Shown: positions 59,409 through 64,000 of the stretch, piece by piece
Numbering within the stretch: position 1 is the first letter of the stretch
How the letters are laid out: every line of letters begins with the position of its first letter
Assembly (NCBI RefSeq): GCF_027789125.1
Contig: NZ_JAQFVF010000092.1
Location: forward strand, 124,001 to 188,000
Direction of reading: 5' to 3'
DNA from: Paenibacillus aestuarii
GTDB taxonomy: Bacteria > Bacillota > Bacilli > Paenibacillales > NBRC-103111
Length of the DNA stretch: 64,000 bases
Notes under the pieces: model-generated
Told to the model about the DNA's origin: nothing
Seen by the model: only the letters and a program-made list of their open reading frames with translations
The model's database searches: none
Made by a program: the position numbers and the translations under genes

Positions 59409-60410
59409 ATGAAGCCGCAACTTCAAAAATGGCTGCGGGCTTGCCCGTTATTATTGGCACTTATGATGCTGGTCAGCGGATGCACGCCACATGCTGCAAC
59501 CGAGCAAAAAAGCCAAACAAAGATTGGCATCATGCTGTCGGATGTCGGACTTGGCGACCAATCCTTCAGTGATGCCGCTTTTCATGGGCTGATAAAATCC
59601 CGAGATGAACTCGGCGTTATTTTCGATTATAAGGAGCTTGCGCAAACGAAAACGTATGACGTCGGATTTGAGCAATTGCTGCAAGAAGACTGCGATCTGA
59701 TTGTCGGCTTGGGCTTTATGGTCAAGGACAGCTTGGAAAAAGCGGCGAAACAGCATCCTGACAAGCAGTTCGTCATTATCGACGAGCAATCGGATTTGCC
59801 GAATGTCGCTTCGATTACTTTTAAAGAAGAAGAAGGCAGTTTCCTGGCAGGTGTCGTTGCAGGTCTTACGACCCAAAGCAATCATCTTGGCTTTCTTGGT
59901 GGCGTCGATGCGCCGATTATCCATAAATTCCAGAACGGATTCGAACAAGGCGTTAAAGCTGCTAATCCGCAAGCGACCATCAAGGCCGTCTATGCCGGCG
60001 ATTTCGGCAAAGCGGATCTGGGCACACAATTGGCCGACTCGATGATGGACCAAGATAAGGTCGACGTTATCTACGCAGCAGCCGGGTTTACCGGAGTCGG
60101 GGCGCTGCAGGAGGCGGCTAAGCACGGCAAGTATGCGATCGGCGTCGACACGGATCAATTTTTCATTGCCGAAAAGGCGGTCATTACGTCGATGATGAAA
60201 AATGTCGATGTCGCGCTCAACTCCGCAGTGAAAACTTTTGTGGATAATAAAAACCATTTTCCTCAGCAGCACATGGTGTTCGGCCTGAAGGAGCAGGGCG
60301 TCGGCATAGCCCCAGTCCGTGTCGTCTCGTTGACGCCGGAGCAGCAGAAAATTTTTGACGAACAGAAGCAGAAGCTCGCATCCGGCTCCATTACGATTGC
60401 AACCCCATAA
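59409..60410 (+). CDS. BMP-family substrate-binding lipoprotein
   Basis: A 333-residue lipoprotein with lipobox LVSGC (lipidated Cys25) and the basic-membrane-protein (Med/BmpA/PnrA) fold. IGIMLSDVGLGDQSFSDAAF, FKEEEGSFLAGVVAG, GFLGGVDAPIIHKFQNGFEQGV and YAAAGFTGVGALQEA match the purine-nucleoside-binding proteins of this family. GAGGTGGAG lies six bases before ATG 59409. No ABC transporter genes follow. The next gene, 24 bp away, is a chemoreceptor, so this protein may present its ligand to the receptor instead of, or as well as, an importer. Confidence 0.9.
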   Translation: MKPQLQKWLRACPLLLALMMLVSGCTPHAATEQKSQTKIGIMLSDVGLGDQSFSDAAFHGLIKSRDELGVIFDYKELAQTKTYDVGFEQLLQEDCDLIVGLGFMVKDSLEKAAKQHPDKQFVIIDEQSDLPNVASITFKEEEGSFLAGVVAGLTTQSNHLGFLGGVDAPIIHKFQNGFEQGVKAANPQATIKAVYAGDFGKADLGTQLADSMMDQDKVDVIYAAAGFTGVGALQEAAKHGKYAIGVDTDQFFIAEKAVITSMMKNVDVALNSAVKTFVDNKNHFPQQHMVFGLKEQGVGIAPVRVVSLTPEQQKIFDEQKQKLASGSITIATP

Positions 60411-60434
60411 ATGCAGCCAAGGAGGAATATGTAG

Positions 60435-62087
60435 ATGAAATTGCAAGGCAAATTAGTGCTCAACGCGATGATTTCATTGGTGGCGTGCCTGATTTTGGTC
60501 GCCTACATCATTACGCAATTATTGAGCATGAATGCGCAGAATCAAGATTTGGTCCCTGTTTTAACAAACATTCAGGAGCTTAAAGGCAGCGTGATTCAAA
60601 CGAGCCAATCTTTGAATAATTATTCATTTTCCATGACGGAAAGCAATAAAGCGGAAGTGCTCACCGATCTCCAAGATATTGAGAAGCTGCTGGCTGTTTT
60701 ATCAGCCGCTAATTTGACCGATGGTCAAAAGAAGCTAATCACGAGCATCGGGGACAAATACAAGGAGCTGGCGGCAGCGACGACGGAAGCTGTCAATAAA
60801 CAAAACAGCCCTGAGGCCAAGCGTCAATCCATTCGTACACTTGGGATTCAGAATGATATTTACATGTTCAACCAATTGTCCAAGGAACGTTATGACGCCT
60901 ATACGCAAGCGTTGAGCCAAAAGATTCGCTTCACTTGGCAGTTGGCGCTGGCCGGCGGCATTTTGCTGTTCGTTGCTGTAGGTACGTTCAATACACTGGC
61001 AGCTCGCAGTCTGGTGAAACGGATTCGCCTGTTGAGCACAGCAGCCGGACAGATTGCGGAAGGCGACTTGACCATTGAACTTGCGAGCTCGAAGGGACGC
61101 GATGAGCTGAACGAGCTGAACGGCTCATTTCAGCTGATGATCGGCAACCTGCGCAGTATCGTCCGTGACGTTAACCAGGCTGGCTGGCGTGTAGACGATA
61201 TGGCCAAAGATATCGACCGGAACAATGACACGATGCAGGAGATTGTCCTCCAAGTCGCCAGAGCCACGGAAGAAATGTCGATCGGCAGCCAAAAAATTGC
61301 CGAAGACGCAAGCACGACCGTCACCTTGGTCGATACGATGTACGAAAAGTTCGAGATGAACTTGGTCAAGACCGCCCTATCGTCCGAGTATGGCGAAGAG
61401 GCCAAGAAGGCCATTGAACTTGGCGGACAAGCGATGGTCGAACAGCTGCGCGTTGTCGCCGACAACCGCAAGGCGATGTCCATCGTCGAACAGACGGTGC
61501 AGGAACTGGAAGCGAATGCGGCGCAAATTACACTAATGACAAAAATGGTGGCAGAAATCGCCAATCAGACGAATTTGTTATCCTTGAATGCCTCCATCGA
61601 GGCAGCCCGAGCAGGTGAAGCCGGCAAAGGTTTTGCCGTTGTTGCCGGTGAAGTGAAGAAGCTCGCTGAGCAATCCGTGACGGCCGTCAAGCAAATTCAC
61701 ACAGCGGTAGGCGGCATTACAACAGCGATGGACAAAGTGAAAGCTTCCGTAGGCCAGAGCATGCGGCTGTTTCAGGATCAGGAGACTGCGGCTGCATCGT
61801 CTGGCCAATCGTTTGAAGATATCAACTTCAAAGTCCAACAAATTGCCAGCCAACTGACCTCCCTCACGTCGGAAATGCAAGAAGCCCAAGACCTGTGCAT
61901 CCATGTACAGCAGGCGATCACAAGCATTAGCGCGATTACGCAGCAATCTGCGGCCGGCAGCGAGGAGATTACGGCTTCGACGGTAGAGCAAAAACGCTCC
62001 TTCGACGACGCCAGTGACAAAGTCAAAGTGCTAAGGGAAATTGCCGAGGACATGCAGCAGAAGCTGCAGCGATTCCGAATCGAATAA
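60435..62087 (+). CDS. Methyl-accepting chemotaxis protein
   Basis: A 550-residue chemoreceptor. Membrane helix 1 is at about 10-30, an extracellular helical sensor at about 31-165, helix 2 at about 167-188, then HAMP to about 245 and a long signalling coiled coil. The hairpin tip EIANQTNLLSLNASIEAARAGEAGKGFAVVA, which docks CheA and CheW, is intact near residue 375. It follows the BMP lipoprotein gene by 24 bp in one operon, suggesting indirect ligand sensing through that binding protein. A large hairpin follows the stop. Confidence 0.95.
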   Translation: MKLQGKLVLNAMISLVACLILVAYIITQLLSMNAQNQDLVPVLTNIQELKGSVIQTSQSLNNYSFSMTESNKAEVLTDLQDIEKLLAVLSAANLTDGQKKLITSIGDKYKELAAATTEAVNKQNSPEAKRQSIRTLGIQNDIYMFNQLSKERYDAYTQALSQKIRFTWQLALAGGILLFVAVGTFNTLAARSLVKRIRLLSTAAGQIAEGDLTIELASSKGRDELNELNGSFQLMIGNLRSIVRDVNQAGWRVDDMAKDIDRNNDTMQEIVLQVARATEEMSIGSQKIAEDASTTVTLVDTMYEKFEMNLVKTALSSEYGEEAKKAIELGGQAMVEQLRVVADNRKAMSIVEQTVQELEANAAQITLMTKMVAEIANQTNLLSLNASIEAARAGEAGKGFAVVAGEVKKLAEQSVTAVKQIHTAVGGITTAMDKVKASVGQSMRLFQDQETAAASSGQSFEDINFKVQQIASQLTSLTSEMQEAQDLCIHVQQAITSISAITQQSAAGSEEITASTVEQKRSFDDASDKVKVLREIAEDMQQKLQRFRIE

Positions 62088-62141
62088 CGAACAAGCGGTC
62101 CGGCGAAGGTGTCACCTACCTTCGTCGGACCGCTTGTTCGT
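62088..62141. terminator. Long inverted repeat between convergent genes
   Basis: ACGAACAAGCGGTCC with GCGAAGG pairs with CCTTCG and GGACCGCTTGTTCGT, 22 of 23 positions, loop about 8 nt. It probably acts as a two-way terminator, although the T tracts are short. Confidence 0.7.
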
Positions 62142-62142
62142 T

Positions 62143-62943
62143 CTACAGCTTCGTGCCGATGACAACCGTCGCGTCCAGCTCCTCAGCGCTGACCACTTGA
62201 GCGCCCAGCCCTTCGCGCATGAAGATCGCTGCGGTCTGCGCCGCCTGCCCCTCGCTGACCTCAACCAGCAGGCGCCCGCCCAGGACCAGCCACCCCGGCG
62301 CTGCCGCCGCCACTCGGCGATGGATGTCTAGGCCGTCCGCTCCGCCGTCGAGCGCCACCCGAGCCTCATGCATGCGTGCCTCCTGCGGCAGCCGGGCGAT
62401 GCCGCCCGTCGGCACGTAAGGCGCGTTGGCGATGAGCACGTCGACCTGCCCTTGCAGGGACACCGGCAGCGGCTCGTACAGGTCGCCTTCATAGACGCGA
62501 CCGCTTGTTGCGATATTGCGCCGGGCACAGCGCACGGCGGCTGGATCGACATCAGCGGCGTGCAGCTGAATGCCCGCTACAGCCGCAGCCATGGCAGCGC
62601 CGATCGCGCCGGACCCGCAGCAGAGGTCGAGCACGACAGGGCTTGCGGATTGGCGGGCCAGCCCAATGGCCAGGCTGGCGAGGAATTCCGTGCGGCGTCG
62701 AGGGATGAAGACGCCCCGCTCCACAACCATGCGCCGGCCGCAAAACTCCGCCCAGCCGAGCACATATTCGAGGGGCATCCCCGCCGCCCGCTCGGCCACC
62801 ATGTTCGCCAGCTCAGTCGGCGAACCGGCTGCAGGGAGGAGCAGTTGTGCCTCCTCTTCGGCAAAGACGCAACCGGCAGCGCGCAGCGTGCCGGTCACCT
62901 CGGCATACAATGAATCTGCGGTACTGTTCCAAGCTTTTTCCAT
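62143..62943 (-). CDS. PrmC/HemK-like protein N5-glutamine methyltransferase
   Basis: A 266-residue SAM-dependent methyltransferase. The SAM motif VLDLCCGSGAIGAAMA is near residue 104, and the substrate-amide motif is NAPYVP where classical PrmC has NPPY. Helical N-terminus ERAAGMPLEYVLGWAEFCGR is the usual substrate-recognition region. I recall a PrmC-related subgroup with this NAPY variant that is separate from the release-factor enzyme. The target is therefore not certain to be RF1/RF2. Codon use is notably GC-rich compared with its neighbours. Confidence 0.85.
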   Translation of the reverse strand: MEKAWNSTADSLYAEVTGTLRAAGCVFAEEEAQLLLPAAGSPTELANMVAERAAGMPLEYVLGWAEFCGRRMVVERGVFIPRRRTEFLASLAIGLARQSASPVVLDLCCGSGAIGAAMAAAVAGIQLHAADVDPAAVRCARRNIATSGRVYEGDLYEPLPVSLQGQVDVLIANAPYVPTGGIARLPQEARMHEARVALDGGADGLDIHRRVAAAAPGWLVLGGRLLVEVSEGQAAQTAAIFMREGLGAQVVSAEELDATVVIGTKL

Positions 62944-63033
62944 CCAGCGTCCCTCCCATCAACGAACATGTTCGTGTTCGCTTTTAACCTTATTATCATA
63001 AGTCCAATTGGCAAATACTTCAAATCGTGAAAG

Positions 63034-63063
63034 CAAAAAGCCGCCCTTTAGCGTGGACGGCTT
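63034..63063 (-). terminator. Rho-independent terminator
   Basis: AAGCCGTCC pairs with GGGCGGCTT on the minus strand, followed by TTTTTGC, downstream of the DapA-family gene. Confidence 0.65.
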
Positions 63064-63106
63064 GTTTGTGGTAGAGCGATTGCTGAAAGACTCCGCAAGT
63101 TCCATT

Positions 63107-64000
63107 TTATGACAGCCACTCGATTAGATGCTTCTTTATAAACGCGTCATCATGCAAATGCGGATAGTTCTGATAGATGCGATGGATCTCTTCCATTTGA
63201 CCACGTGACAAGTCCTCCTCAGGGTTCAAGCACCATCGGCCTTCCAGAAGCCCTTGTCTTCGCAGCACTTCATGAATCCCTGCTATGCAGCCTGCGAAAC
63301 CGTTCGCCGCATCAAAAAACGCCGCATTCGTGTCGGTAACTTCGATATTGCGGGACAGCCATTCAGCATCCACACGCTGCTCATTGCGCACAAGCTTGAT
63401 TGCCTCCAAAAGCTCAACCGCTTTATGCGTCCATACCGCCCAATGCCCCAGCAAACCGCCAACGATCTTCTTCTCGACCCGTGTACCTTCAACATCGAAG
63501 CGGTACGTCGTCAGCAAATCATTGACAATGTTATCGTCATTGCCTGTATACAAGGCGATGTCATCACGCCGTGCGGAATGGCAGACAGCCCGGACGACAT
63601 CGATGGTTTGATAGCGATTGAATGGTGCCATCTTGATTGCCGTCACGCCGGGAATGTCCGCAAAAGCTTTCCAGAAATCGTAGGACAATACTCGGCCGCC
63701 GACGGATGGCTGCAAATAAAACCCGAAGACAGGCATAATGTCGGCGATGCGCTCGACCCGCTGGAGCAGTTCACGCTCCGTCCAGCTCTGAAGCCCGCCC
63801 AAGCTGACCAACCCAAGATCATAGCCGAGCTCTACCGCCGTTTGCGCTTCGTAGACGGCCTGGTCCGTCGGCCCGCATATGCCGGCAACTTGCAGGAAGG
63901 GACGCGTTAGCTGCGCGTTGTTCACCTCTTCAGACGCCAGTTGCAACACTTTTTCGAATAAACGATGCTTCGGTTCTCTGATCTCAAACTGGGTCGTATG
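63107..64000 (-). CDS. Dihydrodipicolinate synthase (DapA)-family protein, 5' partial
   Basis: The frame is open to the right edge of the window, so the N-terminus is missing. The 297 visible residues form a class I aldolase-type TIM barrel: QVAGICGPTDQAVYEAQTA, GFYLQPSVGGRVL, the likely Schiff-base lysine in GVTAIKMAPFNRYQ, and GNDDNIVNDLL. This group of DapA-like proteins in Paenibacillus is distinct from lysine-pathway DapA and often sits in sugar-acid or polysaccharide loci, where it may cleave 2-keto-3-deoxy acids. The exact substrate is unknown. Upstream neighbours that could decide its role lie outside the window. Confidence 0.8.
   Translation of the reverse strand, partial: HTTQFEIREPKHRLFEKVLQLASEEVNNAQLTRPFLQVAGICGPTDQAVYEAQTAVELGYDLGLVSLGGLQSWTERELLQRVERIADIMPVFGFYLQPSVGGRVLSYDFWKAFADIPGVTAIKMAPFNRYQTIDVVRAVCHSARRDDIALYTGNDDNIVNDLLTTYRFDVEGTRVEKKIVGGLLGHWAVWTHKAVELLEAIKLVRNEQRVDAEWLSRNIEVTDTNAAFFDAANGFAGCIAGIHEVLRRQGLLEGRWCLNPEEDLSRGQMEEIHRIYQNYPHLHDDAFIKKHLIEWLS

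Overview
The window looks like a chromosomal segment of a spore-forming Firmicute of the Paenibacillaceae (Paenibacillus or a close relative). The signs are moderate GC, strong AGGAGG-type ribosome sites, several plant-polysaccharide loci, a YesMN-type two-component system beside an ABC sugar importer, an SLH-domain surface protein, CcpN with its PPDK-regulatory partner, and a small protein resembling SR1P behind a gluconeogenic GAPDH. I saw no tRNA, rRNA, CRISPR array, prophage or insertion sequence.

Layout. 1-6.3 kb: the end of a MetQ-type lipoprotein, a GH127 arabinofuranosidase, alanine dehydrogenase and its probable PucR-type regulator, then 680 bp of intergenic hairpins with two perfect DnaA-box sequences. 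6.3-10 kb: a LacI regulator with its own operator-loaded promoter, a GH88 unsaturated uronyl hydrolase and a DUF2264 protein. 10-15 kb: three very small genes, a luciferase-like monooxygenase, and two SDR genes around a TetR regulator. 15-17.4 kb: the gluconeogenic set glpX, PPDK-regulatory protein and ccpN. 17.6-23.4 kb: a two-gene chromate transporter, a MerR/coiled-coil protein with seven 31-residue repeats, and a PadR, pentapeptide-repeat and MFS efflux set whose MFS gene carries a frameshift. 23.4-34 kb: a serine hydrolase, then a long minus-strand run of sensor kinase, AraC-type response regulator, two permeases, sugar-binding lipoprotein and two glycosidases. 34-38 kb: an EamA transporter, two glycosyltransferases and a nucleotide-sugar dehydrogenase. 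38-42.6 kb: gapB overlapping the SR1P-like gene behind an array of CcpN-like sites, then an SLH protein. 42.7-45.7 kb: a heparinase II/III-type lyase with a second GH88 enzyme. 46-50.5 kb: a beta-oxidation-like operon flanked by unknown genes. 50.7-52.9 kb: a repeat-rich spacer, an unknown protein and a membrane protein. 53-57.2 kb: a Fur-box-controlled siderophore importer and a ferredoxin-NADP reductase. 57.3-64 kb: an SDR remnant, a diguanylate cyclase, a BMP lipoprotein paired with a chemoreceptor, a PrmC-like methyltransferase and a partial DapA-family gene.

How the parts connect. Two links stand out. First, the palindrome TGTTAAACGTTTAACA lies twice at the LacI promoter, and a near copy lies at the promoter of the lyase/GH88 operon 36 kb away. 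This suggests one LacI regulon for uronic-acid polysaccharide use. Second, the window holds both ccpN and a likely CcpN target operon (gapB plus the SR1P-like gene), with four close matches to the CcpN consensus as I remember it. All names rest on motif recognition by eye. No database search was run.
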